A stretch of DNA of 64,000 nucleotides from Liolophura sinensis (taxonomy: Eukaryota > Mollusca > Polyplacophora > Chitonida > Chitonidae), in NCBI RefSeq assembly GCF_032854445.1, contig NC_088302.1, forward strand, positions 24,813,788-24,877,787, in the 5' to 3' direction. The translations under genes and the position numbers were made by a program. The first letter of the stretch is position 1. Each line of letters starts with the position of its first letter. Under the pieces are notes generated by a model. The model did not search any database, was not told where the DNA came from, and saw only the letters and a list, made by a program, of their open reading frames with translations. Of this stretch, positions 28,801-39,835 are shown one piece after another.

Positions 28801-29928
28801 GAGTATACCGACGCACCTTACTACACTGACCCACCTGAGTATAATGTCACAAATGGGTACACTGACACACTCCAGTATACCGACATACCTGAGTATGCTA
28901 ACTGAGTAAACTGACACAACTGAGCATACTGACACGATTGAGTATGCTGACACACCTGAGTATACTGACAAAAAACTGAGTATACTGACACCTCAGAGTT
29001 TACCGACACATCAGAGTATACTGAAACAAATGAGTATACTGATACACCTGAGTATAATGACACACCTAAATATACTGATACATCTGAGTACCCACATACC
29101 TGAATATACTGATACAATTAACTCCACTAAGAATAAACTGACAACCATAAGTAAACATACACATCAGAGTATACAGACACATCAGAGTATACTGACACAC
29201 CCAAGTATACCCACACATCAGAATATACCGACATACCTAAGTATATTGGCACATCAGGGTATACTGACACACCTAATTATACTGACCCACCTGAGTATAA
29301 TTACACGTATGGGCATACTGACACGCCTGAGTATACCGACATACCCGAGTATGCTAACACACCTGAGTATACTGATACGCCTGAGTACACTGACACAACT
29401 GAGTATACTGACACATCAGAGAATACTGACACAACTGAGTATACTGCCAGAACTGAGTATACCGATACAACTGAGTATACCGACACATCAGGGTATACTG
29501 ACACACCTGAGCTTACTGACACATCAGAATATACTGACATATCAGAGTATACTGACACACCTAAGTATACTGACACCCCTAGGCATACTAGCACAATTGA
29601 GTATGCTGACAAAACTAACTATACCGATGCACCTGAGTATACCGATATATAAGGGTATACTGACACACCTGGGTATACTGACACGTCAGAGTATACTTTC
29701 ACAGCTGAGTATATTGACACACCAGTGTATACTGACACAGCTGAGTATACTGACACAACTGAGTATACTGACACACCTGAGTATACTGACACAACTGAGT
29801 ATACAGGCACAATAGAGTATACTGACACACCTGAGTATTCTGACACAACAGACAATGCTGACACAGTTGAGTATACTGACACAACTGTGTTCAATGACAC
29901 ACCTAAATATACTGATACATCGATACCA
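25875..29928. repeat. 18-bp tandem array, about 4.05 kb, over 200 units
   Basis: The unit is GAGTATACTGACACAACT with variants ending ACACCT or ACATCA. As 18 is a multiple of three, every frame without a stop in the unit stays open: plus-strand frames read Glu-Tyr-Thr-Asp-Thr-Thr/Pro/Ser, minus-strand frames read Ser-Val-Tyr-Ser-Val-Val. The longest is 407 codons (27565-28788). A non-18-mer insert with CTCTACTAAGAGTAA recurs at 26545, 27426 and 28761, and as a variant at 29122. Stops occur in the plus frame at several points (for example after the GTATGCTAACTGAG motif). I read it as non-coding satellite, but a repetitive protein is not fully excluded. Confidence 0.95.
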
Positions 29929-32900
29929 TCGTATCGAGTATGGTCATCGTATAGTCTGTGGATGTGTGAGATGTGTAGTGGTCATCATGTAGTGTGTGGA
30001 TATGTGAGCTGTGTAGTTGTCATCGTATAGTTTGTAGATATGTGGACTGTGTAGTGGTCATCGTGTAGCCTGTGGATGTGTGGGCTGTGTAGTGGTCATC
30101 ACGTAGTCTGTTAATATGTGGGCTGTGTAGTGGTCATCATGTAGTCTGTGGATATGTGGGCTATGTAGTGGTCATCATGTAGTCTGTGAATATGTGGGCT
30201 GTGTAGTGGTCATCATGTAGTCTGTGGATATGTGGGCTATGTAGTGGTCATCATATAGTCTGTGGATATATGGACTGTGTGGTGGTCATCATGTAGTCTG
30301 TGGGTATGTGGGCTATGTAGTGGTCATCATGTAGTCTGTGGATATGTGGGCTATGTAGTGGTCATCATGTAGTCTTTAAATATGTGGGCTGTGCAGTGGT
30401 CATCATGTAGTCTTTAAATATGTGGGCTGTGCAGTGGTCATCATGTAGACTGTTGATATGTGAGCTGTGCAGTTGTTATCATGTAGTCTGTGGATATGTG
30501 GGCTGTGTAGTGGTCATCGTATATTCTGACGGTGCTGCCATTGTGTAGACGTATAGTCTGTGGATACGTGGGCTGTGTAGTGGTCATCATGTAGTCTGTG
30601 GATATGTGGGCTGTGTAGTGGTCATCATGTAGTCTGTGGATATATGGGCTGTGTAGTGGTCATCATATAGTCTGTGGATATGTGGGCCGTGTAGTGGTCA
30701 TCATGTAGACTGTGGATATGTGGGCTGTGTAGTGGTCATCGTATAGTCTGTGGATATGTGGGCTGTGTAGTGGTCATCATATAGTCTGTGGATATGTGGG
30801 CCGTGTAGTGGTCATCATGTAGACTGTGGATATGTGGGCTGTGTAGTGGTCATCATATAGTCTGTGGATATGTGGGCTGTGTAGTGGTCATCATATAGTC
30901 TGTGGATATGTGGGCTGTGTAGTGGTCATCATATAGTCTGTGGATATGTGGGCTGTGTAGTGGTCATCATGTAGTCTGTGGATATGTGGGCTGTGTAGTG
31001 GTCATCACGTAGTCTGTGGATATGTGGGCTGTGTTGTGGTCATTACGTAGTCTGTGGATATATGGACTGTGTGGTGGTCATCATGTAGTATGTGGGCTGT
31101 GTAGTGGTCATCATGTAGTCTGTGGATATGTGGGCTATGTAGTGGTCATCATGTAGTCTGTGGATATGTGGGCTGTGTAGTGGTCATCATGTAGTCTGTG
31201 GATATGTGGGCTGTGTAGTGGTCATCATGTAGTCTGTGAATATGTGGGCCGTGTAGTGGTCATCATGTAGACTGTGGATATGTGGGCTGTGTAGTGGTCA
31301 TCGTATATTCTGACGGTGCTGCCATTGTGTAGACGTATAGTCTGTGGATACGTGGGGTGTGTAGTGGTCATCATGTAGTCTGTGGATATGTGGGCTGTGT
31401 AGTGGTCATCATGTAGTCTGTGGATATGTGGGCTGTGTAGTGGTCATCATATGGTCTGTGGATATGTGGGCCGTGTAGTGGTCATCATGTAGACTGTGGA
31501 TATGTGGGCTGTGTAGTGATCATCGTATATTCTGACGGTGCTGCCATTGTGTAGACGTATAGTCTGTGGATGTGTGGGCTGTGTAGTGGTCATCATGTAG
31601 TCTGTGGATATGTGGGCTGTGTAGTGGTCATCGTATATTCTCACGGTGCTGCCATTGTGTAGACGTATAGTCCGTGGATATGTGGGCTGTGTAGTGTTCA
31701 TCATGTAGTCTGTGGATATATGGGCTGTGTAGTGGTCATCATATAGTCTGTGGATATGTGGGCTGTGTAGTGGTCATCGTATAGCCTGTGGATATGTGGG
31801 CTGTGTAGTGGTCATCGTATAGTCTGTGAATATGTGGGCTGTGTAGTGGTAATCATGTAGTCTGTGGATATGTGGGCTGTGTGGTGGTCATCATGTAGTA
31901 TTTGAATATGTGGACTGTGTAGTGGTCATCATGTAGTCTGTGGATATGTGGGCTGTGTAGTGGTCATCGTATAGACTGAGGATATGTGGGCTGTGTAGTG
32001 GTCATCATGTAGTCTGTGGATATGTGGGCTGTGTAGTGATCATCGTATATTCTGACGGTGCTGCCATTGTGTAGACGTATAGTCTGTGGATATGTGGGCT
32101 GTGTAGTGGTCATCATATAGTCTTCAGATGCCTGAGCTGTGTAGTGGTCATCATATAGTCCGTGGATATGTGGGCTGTGTAGTGGTCATCATGTAGTCTG
32201 TGGATATGTGGGCTGTGTAGTGGTCATCATATAGTCTGTGGATATGTGGGCTGTGTAGTGGTCATCATATAATCTGTGGATATGTGGGCTGTGTAGTGGT
32301 CATCGTATAGTCTGACGGTACTGCAATTGTGTAGACGTATAGTCTGTGGATATATGGGCTGTGTAGTTGTCATCATATAGTCTGTGGATATGTGGGCTGT
32401 GTAGTGGTCATCATGTAGTCTGTGGATATGTGGGCTGTGTAGTGGTCATCATATAGTCTGTGGATATGTGGGCTGTGTAGTGGTCATCATATAGTCTTCA
32501 GATCCCTGAGCTGTGTAGTGGTCATCATATAGTCTGTGGATATGTGGGCTGTGTAGTGGTCATCATGTAGTCTGTGGATATGTGGGCTGTGTAGTGGTCA
32601 TCATATAGTCTGTGGATATGTGGGCTGTGTAGTGGTCATCATGTAGTCTGTGGATATGTGGGCTATGTAGTGGTCATCGTATAGTCTGTGGATATGTGGG
32701 CTGTGTAGTGGTCATCATATAGTCTGTGGATATGTGGGCTGTGTAGTGGTCATCATGTAGTCTGTGGATATGTGGGCTATGTAGTGGTCATCATATAGTC
32801 TGTGGATATGTGGGCTGTGTGGTGGTCATCATGTAGCCTTTGGATATGTGGGCTGTGTAGTGGTCATCATGTAGTATTTGAATATGTGGACTGTGTAGTG

Positions 32901-35900
32901 GTCATCATGTAGTCTGTGGATATGTGGGCTGTGTAGTGGTCATCATGTAGTCTGTGAATATGTGGGCTGTGTAGTGGTCATCATGTAGTCTGTGGATATG
33001 TGGGCTGTGTAGTGGTCATCATGTAGTCTGTGGATATGTGGGCCGTGTAGTGGTCATTATGTAGTCTGTGGATATGTGGGCTGTGTAGTGGTCATCGTAT
33101 ATTCTGACGGTGCTGCCATTGTGTAGACGTATAGTCTGTGGATACGTGGGCTGTGTAGTGGTCATCATGTAGTCTGTGGATATGTGGGCTGTGTAGTGGT
33201 CATCATGTAGTCTGTGGATATGTGGACTGTGTAGTGGTCATCATATAGTCTGTGGATATGTGGGCCGTGTAGTGGTCATCATGTAGACTGTGGATATGTG
33301 GGCCGTGTAGTGGTCATCATGTAGACTGTGGATATGTGGGCTGTGTAGTGGTCATCATATAGTCTTCAGATCCCTGAGCTGTGTAGTGGTCATCATATAG
33401 TCTGTGGATATGTGGGCTGTGTAGTGGTCATCATGTAGTCTGTGGATATGTGGGCTGTGTAGTGGTCATCATATAGTCTGTGGATATGTGGGCTGTGTAG
33501 TGGTCATCATGTAGTCTGTGGATATGTGGGCTATGTAGTGGTCATCGTATAGTCTGTGGATATGTGGGCTGTGTAGTGGTCATCATATAGTCTGTGGATA
33601 TGTGGGCTGTGTAGTGGTCATCATGTAGTCTGTGGATATGTGGGCTATGTAGTGGTCATCATATAGTCTGTGGATATGTGGGCTGTGTGGTGGTCATCAT
33701 GTAGCCTTTGGATATGTGGGCTGTGTAGTGGTCATCATGTAGTATTTGAATATGTGGACTGTGTAGTGGTCATCATGTAGTCTGTGGATATGTGGGCTGT
33801 GTAGTGGTCATCATGTAGTCTGTGAATATGTGGGCTGTGTAGTGGTCATCATGTAGTCTGTGGATATGTGGGCTGTGTAGTGGTCATCATGTAGTCTGTG
33901 GATATGTGGGCCGTGTAGTGGTCATTATGTAGTCTGTGGATATGTGGGCTGTGTAGTGGTCATCGTATATTCTGACGGTGCTGCCATTGTGTAGACGTAT
34001 AGTCTGTGGATACGTGGGCTGTGTAGTGGTCATCATGTAGTCTGTGGATATGTGGGCTGTGTAGTGGTCATCATGTAGTCTGTGGATATGTGGACTGTGT
34101 AGTGGTCATCATATAGTCTGTGGATATGTGCGCCGTGTAGTGGTCATCATGTAGACTGTGGATATGTGGGCCGTGTAGTGGTCATCATGTAGACTGTGGA
34201 TATGTGGGCTGTGTAGTGGTCATCGTATATTCTCACGGTGCTGCCATTGTGTAGACGTATAGTCTGTGGATACGTGGGCTGTGTAGTGGTCATCATGTAG
34301 TCTGTGGATATGTGGGCTGTGTAGTGGTCATCATGTAGTCTGTGGATATGTGGGCTGTGTAGTGGTCATCATATAGTCTGTGGATATGTGGGCCGTGTAG
34401 TGGTCATCATGTAGACTGTGGATATGTGGGCTGTGTAGTGGTCATCGTATATTCTGACGGTGCTGCCATTGTGTAGACGTATAGTCTGTGGATATGTGGG
34501 CTGTGTAGTGGTCATCATGTAGTCTGTGGATATGTGGGCTGTGTAGTGGTCATCGTATATTCTCACGGTGCTGCCATTGTGTAGACGTATAGTCCGTGGA
34601 TATGTGGGCTGTGTAGTGGTCATCATGTAGTCTGTGGATATATGGGCTGTGTAGTGGTCATCATATAGTCTGTGGATATGTGGGCTGTGTAGTGGTCATC
34701 GTATAGCCTGTGGATATGTGGGCTGTGTAGTGGTCATCATATAGTCTGTGAATATGTGGGCTGTGTAGTGGTCATCATGTAGTCTGTGGATATGTGGGCT
34801 GTGTGGTGGTCATCATGTAGTTTGTGGATATGTGGGCTGTGTAGTGGTCATCGTATAGACTGTGGATATGTGGGCTGTGTAGTGGTCATCATGTAGCCTT
34901 TGGATATGTGGGCTGTGTAGTGGTCATCGTATAGTCTGTGGATATGTGGGCTGTGTAGTGGTCATCATATAGTCTGTGGATATGTGGGCTGTGTAGTGGT
35001 CATCATATAGTCTGTGGATATGTGGGCTGTGTAGTGGTCATCATATAGTCTGTGGATATGTGGGCTGTGTAGTGGTCATCATGTAGTCTGTGGATATGTG
35101 GGCTATGTAGTGGTAATCGTATAGTCTGTGGATATATGGACTGTGTGGTGGTCATCATGTAGTCTGTGGATATGTGGGCTGTGTAGTGGTCATCATGTAG
35201 TCTGTGGATATATGGACTGTGTGGTGGTCATCATATAGTCTGTGGATATGTGGGCTGTGTAGTGGTCATCATGTAGACTGTGGATATATGGGCTGTGTAG
35301 TGGTCATCATGTAGTCTGTGGATATATGGACTGTGTGGTGGTCATCACTGAGTCTGTGGATATATGGGCTGTGTAGTGGTCATCACGTAGTCTGTTAATA
35401 TGTGGGCTGTGTAGTGGTCATCATGTAGACTGTGGATATGTGGGCTATGTAGTGGTCATCATATAGTCTGTGGATATATGGACTGTGTGGTGGTCATCAT
35501 ATAGTCTGTGGATATGTGGGCTATGTAGTGGTCATCATATAGTCTGTGGATATGTGGGCTGTGTAGTGGTCATCATATAGTCTGTGGATATGTGGGCTGT
35601 GTAGTGGTCATCATATAGTCTGTGGATATGTGGGCTGTGTAGTGGTCATCATATAGTCTGTGGATATGTGGGCTGTGTAGTGGTCATCATGTAGTCTGTG
35701 GATATGTGGGCTGTGTAGTGGTCATCATATAGTCTGTGGATATGTGGGCTGTGTAGTGGTCATCATATAGTCTGTGGATATGTGGGCTATGTAGTGGTCA
35801 TGATGTAGTCTGTGGATATGTGGGCTATGTAGTGGTCATCATGTAGTCTGTGGATATGTGGGCTGTGTAGTGGTCATCATGTAGTCTGTGGATATGTGGG

Positions 35901-36870
35901 CTGTGTAGTGGTCATCATGTAGTCTGTGAATATGTGGGCTGTGTAGTGGTCATCATGTAGTCTGTGGATATGTGGGCTATGTAGTGGTCATCATGTAGTC
36001 TGTGGATATGTGGGCCGTGTAGTGGTCATCATGTAGACTGTGGATATGTGGGCTGTGTAGTGGTCATCGTATAGTCTGTGGATATGTGGGCTGTGTAGTG
36101 GTCATCATATAGTCTGTGGATATGTGGGCTGTGTAGTGGTCATCATATAGTCTGTGGATATGTGGGCTGTGTAGTGGTCATCATGTAGACTGTGGATATG
36201 TGGGCTGTGTAGTGGTCATCGTATATTCTGACGGTGCTGCCATTGTGTAGACGTATAGTCTGTGGATATGTGGGCTGTGTAGTGGTCATCATGTAGTCTG
36301 TGGATATATGGGCTGTGTAGTGGTCATCATATAGTCTGTTGATATGTGGGCTGTGTAGTGGTCATCGTATAGTCTGTGGATATGTGGGCTGTGTAGTGGT
36401 CATCATATAGTCTGTGGATATGTGGGCTGTGTAGTGGTCATCATATAGTCTGTGGATATGTGGGCTGTGTAGTGGTCATCATGTAGTCTGTGGGTACCGT
36501 CATTGTATACTGGTCATTATATAATCTGTGGATACCTGGGCTATATACTGGTCATCATATAAATTGTGGATACCTGGGTTGTATAATGGTTATCCTAGAG
36601 ACTGTGGATGCCTGGGCTGTATAGTGGTCAGCATGTAGTCCTTGAATATCTTGGCTATACAGTGGTCATCGTTTATTCTGTGGATACCTAAACTGTATAG
36701 TGGTCATTATATAGACCATGGATACCTGGGCTGTATAGTGGTCATTATATAGCCTGTCGATACCGGAAAAGGGAAGTGGCTGTCATATACCAGGAATGTC
36801 ATCATGTAGATATGGGGACGAAATTGTGACTGTATAGTAGCCGTCTTGAAGTTGTGGATATGGGTAAATG
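29929..36870. repeat. 38-bp tandem array, about 6.9 kb, roughly 170 units
   Basis: The unit is GTCTGTGGATATGTGGGCTG then TGTAGTGGTCATCATGTA. It is keto-rich on the plus strand (14 G, 14 T, 6 A, 4 C). A 70-bp variant unit, carrying a 32-bp insert with CTGACGGTGCTGCCATTG, recurs many times (for example near 30525, 31307, 33105, 33970, 36227). A block of about 868 bp is duplicated in tandem (about 32480-33350 and 33348-34218). Past about 36500 the units decay (GGATACCTGGGCTGTATAG type). The left edge abuts the 18-bp array with no spacer. Minus-strand frames inside are artefacts. Confidence 0.96.
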
Positions 36871-37205
36871 TTTGTGGAAATTTATGAATTTGTGGAAAAC
36901 AGCCCTTTCGTATCATCTGTGGGTGGCGAGACTGTGCTGTGTATTGTTGCCAATAAATAAACTTCATTAAAGCTTAAAGTTAAACAAATTACGGATATAA
37001 CTTTATGGGACATCATATGAGATGAGTGAATTATAGTACAACGTTAAAAAAGTTTGGAATCAACTTCAGTTCAAGGGACAGTAACCGAAATGTTAATTGA
37101 ACGTGAGTTTATGAAAAGCAACAGACACTGTATTCCAGGGGAAAAAAAGACTTTTTGTCCTGAATACAACAAGTGACATGAATTAACCTAGACACCCGAT
37201 ATAGA
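36871..37205. other. AT-rich flank of the array, nothing recognised
   Basis: No gene or repeat seen between the decayed edge of the 38-bp array and the next SINE. Confidence 0.4.
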
Positions 37206-37410
37206 TTTTATTTATTTCTTTGTGTGGCGTTTTACGCCGTACTCAAGAATATTTCTTTTATACGACGGCGGCCAGCATTATGGTGAGAGGAAACACGACC
37301 ATCCACAGGAGGCCAGCATAAGCTGGATTTGAACTCACACGATCGCATTGGTGATAGGTTCCTGGTTCAGCGCGCTGCGCTGGCACGCCACTAGGCCACG
37401 GAGGCACCCA
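37206..37410 (-). mobile_element. SINE family A with intact tRNA-like head
   Basis: On the minus strand the head has a clean A box (TGGCCTAGTGG, 37398..37388) and B box (AGTTCAAATCC, 37335..37325), then a body with an internal deletion, then the GGCGTAAAACGCC region and an AAATAAATAAAA tail. This copy best shows the tRNA origin of the family. The deletion between the B box and the ATAATGCTGGCC segment means it is not a complete element. It is not a functional tRNA gene: no cloverleaf closes. Confidence 0.8.
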
Positions 37411-38547
37411 TGCCCCGTTGTGGAAAGCAGAAAGAACAAGTACGGAAAACATAGAGTCGTTTGTTTCAGAAAGTATGTAAATAAGGATACCGTACAACGG
37501 TGATCATAAACTTTGTTGGTATATCTTGACTGTACAGGGGTCCCATGAAAAATATTATTTAGAGGATAGTATACTGACCGTGACGTAAGCCTCCATTGAT
37601 GTCTTGAGTGTATACAGTGGGTGGCATGTGGCTTGTGTTCAAATTAACGTCTGACACACTGGTATTAAATAATGTTTTATTTTTCAAAAATTTATTTTGA
37701 CCTAGGCGCTATAAATTCCATCAAACACGGCAAGCTTCATTACCACACGTATCTATGTCATGTCAAGAGGATATTTATTAGAAGCAGGGCACGGGCAATT
37801 CCCAAACATTTACACTGACAAAACAAAATACAACATAACTCACATAATAATGGGAGTTTTGCTAACCAAAGTATTTGGGATCGGATAATTTTATTTTTTT
37901 TTTCAATGCTACTAAACCACACTTCGACAAATTACCACCACCCTGCTTTAGATATCAACTGATAAACCGTATGACTTACGTCGTAGCCAACCCAATGAGA
38001 GCTGGATTCGAGCCTGCAACCTCAATGGCGTGAGGTCGATATATGAGCTCTTACCATAGATCAAAGCTTTAGGGGAATTAACATGCGAAGGGTTCCATGA
38101 GTAATTATTGTATCACTGGATCTTGTAAATGTGGTTTTACAGTTCAAGGAAGGAAGTGCTGTCAGCGATGCAAGCGTTCCGTGTTGCTCTGTCATGTTAC
38201 CAGAATGTTCCCCAATAGAACCTTTGTCACCATGCCAACCTATATTTATGATTTACATGATCATTTTGTGTAAAATTGGTATGACCGCATATGTAACAAC
38301 TTCCGTTTTCAACCATATTTGAATTTAAACTCTGAGTAAAAATATAGCAAAATCAACCTTATATTAACATCCCAGCCACAGCCTTCATTGGCCGGTGGCA
38401 TTAAAGCGAATGACCGAACGAAAGCCTCCGAAACTACTTTTGGAATACATGCAATGCGTTATACTCTGTATGTAGGTAAAGTGTGACATAAATACTAAAT
38501 GGCCATTCCAGGGCTTACAAAGCAATTGTAGAATGAAACACTGACAG
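37411..38547. other. Non-coding DNA, nothing recognised
   Basis: Short frames only and no repeat recognised. Confidence 0.4.
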
Positions 38548-38645
38548 GTAAATTGACAAGAGGATGTATTTCACTGGTTACCTGTAACCATTTGCCAGAT
38601 GTCACACTGTTTTTGCTGCTTTGTTTTTATTCTCTATGCTGTGCG
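38548..38645 (+). repeat. Dispersed repeat, family D copy
   Basis: It reads CAGGTAAATTGACAAGAGGA, a TTTCACTGGTTACCTGTAACC segment, then TCACACTGTTTTTGCTG and a final TTTATTCTCTATGCTGTG. It supplies both ends of the family and the ancestral form of the 53-bp satellite unit. Confidence 0.65.
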
Positions 38646-38698
38646 TCCTTAATTATATCGTTAATGTGCCTCAAGATAGCATCATAACAAATTATTTT

Positions 38699-38990
38699 AG
38701 TTTATTATTTATTTGATTGGTGTTTTACGCCGTACTCAAGAATATTTGACTTTCTCTTACCTGTATATTTGATGTAAAATGGCGACCAGCATTGTAGTGT
38801 GCGGAAACCAGGCAGAGCACAATCATATCACAAATTATGAAACGACAATCAATTTTGCTTCCCAATCTGTTTAAAATATTTCCCGCTAAACATCTGGAGA
38901 GGAGCAAGTCCACCTTTAGAGAGCTTTGGGTGTGTATATTTATTATAATTATTTGATTGGTGTTTAACTCCGTACTCCGGATTTTCACCA
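38699..38990 (-). mobile_element. Two SINE family A 3'-end fragments
   Basis: TTATTTGATTGGTGTTTTAC followed by GCCGTACTCAAGAATATT at about 38705-38750 and TTATTTGATTGGTGTTTAAC followed by TCCGTACTCC at about 38949-38980 are the element's tail end in reverse. The first continues to a GCGACCAGCATTGTAGTG segment and CAGGCAGAGC near 38820. A plus-strand frame is not involved. Confidence 0.6.
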
Positions 38991-39419
38991 AACCTTAACC
39001 TCCTAGTCAACTGTCTGATGAAGGCAGCGCTTGAACCATCTGAGCCAGTGATGGCCCATTTGACAGGTCTAAATCATGTGACTGGGTGTCGATTTGTTGT
39101 GTATAAATACCTAGGCTTACCCTTGGTTAGTGCTGGACAAAGTTTCCCAGACGATGGACACGCAGTGACCGTTATATGAGTGCGTTACCTGGATATGTTT
39201 TTCTCCGGGAAATTATAAATGTTTGTACATTGATTCTTAAACGCAAGTACCATCTACAATCTGAGGTTTTCCGGCTCTGGGTTTGGTTTTTTCAGCATTT
39301 GCAACTTAAATCTTGAATGAATACCAACCCTATATAGTTTGGACTAAGAAATGTATTTATTTATCTAAGGTTGCATAGAGATCATTTTGTCCCTATATCT
39401 GCACTTTCTATACTCTATA

Positions 39420-39578
39420 TATATTTATTTATTTATTTGAATGGTGTTTTGTGTCTTACTCAAGAATATTTCACTTATACGACGACGGCCAGCATTATTT
39501 TGGGGGAAACCGCTCAGAGCCCGGGGGAAACCCACGACCATCCGCAGGTTGTTGACAGACACAGGTATGGCCGAAAAG
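39420..39578 (-). mobile_element. SINE family A insertion with a 13-bp target-site duplication
   Basis: The 5'-truncated element is flanked by perfect copies of TCTATACTCTATA at 39407-39419 and 39579-39591. Its tail (TTTATTTATTTATTTGAATGG on the plus strand) joins the left duplication, and the body ends within the segment CCATCCGCAGGTTGTTGACA. The perfect flanks show target-primed insertion and a fairly recent date. Confidence 0.85.
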
Positions 39579-39769
39579 TCTATACTCTATAGAGGCTCTA
39601 GACACTTTCCTGGGTCAAGTTGGCGTTGAAGTGGGTTCTATAAATGTTACACCTGCTTGTACTGTCATGAACACTAATACAAAAATTCTAAAACAACGCA
39701 AAGTTTTAAAAATGAGATTTTAATGTATATACGGCTAAAGTCATTCATCGTTTGAGAATAAATTAAATT

Positions 39770-39835
39770 AATGAATGAGTATTGCTTAACGCCACCTTGA
39801 CAATATTCCATTTATATCGTGGCGATTAAATTAAT
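39770..39835 (-). repeat. Short dispersed repeat fragment (family C-like tail)
   Basis: AATGAGTATTGCTTAACGCC then CTTGACAATATTCCATTTAT and TCGTGGCGAT resemble the tail ends of families B and C. Too short to classify. Confidence 0.35.

Noticed and set aside
29930-36870. CRISPR-like or coding interpretation of the 38-bp array
   Set aside because: The units are contiguous with no unique spacers, the setting is an animal genome, and 38 is not a multiple of three. The 85-codon minus frames come from runs containing the 70-bp variant.
37320-37410. tRNA gene
   Set aside because: A and B boxes are present, but the sequence is the head of a SINE, lacks a cloverleaf, and the family repeats through the window.
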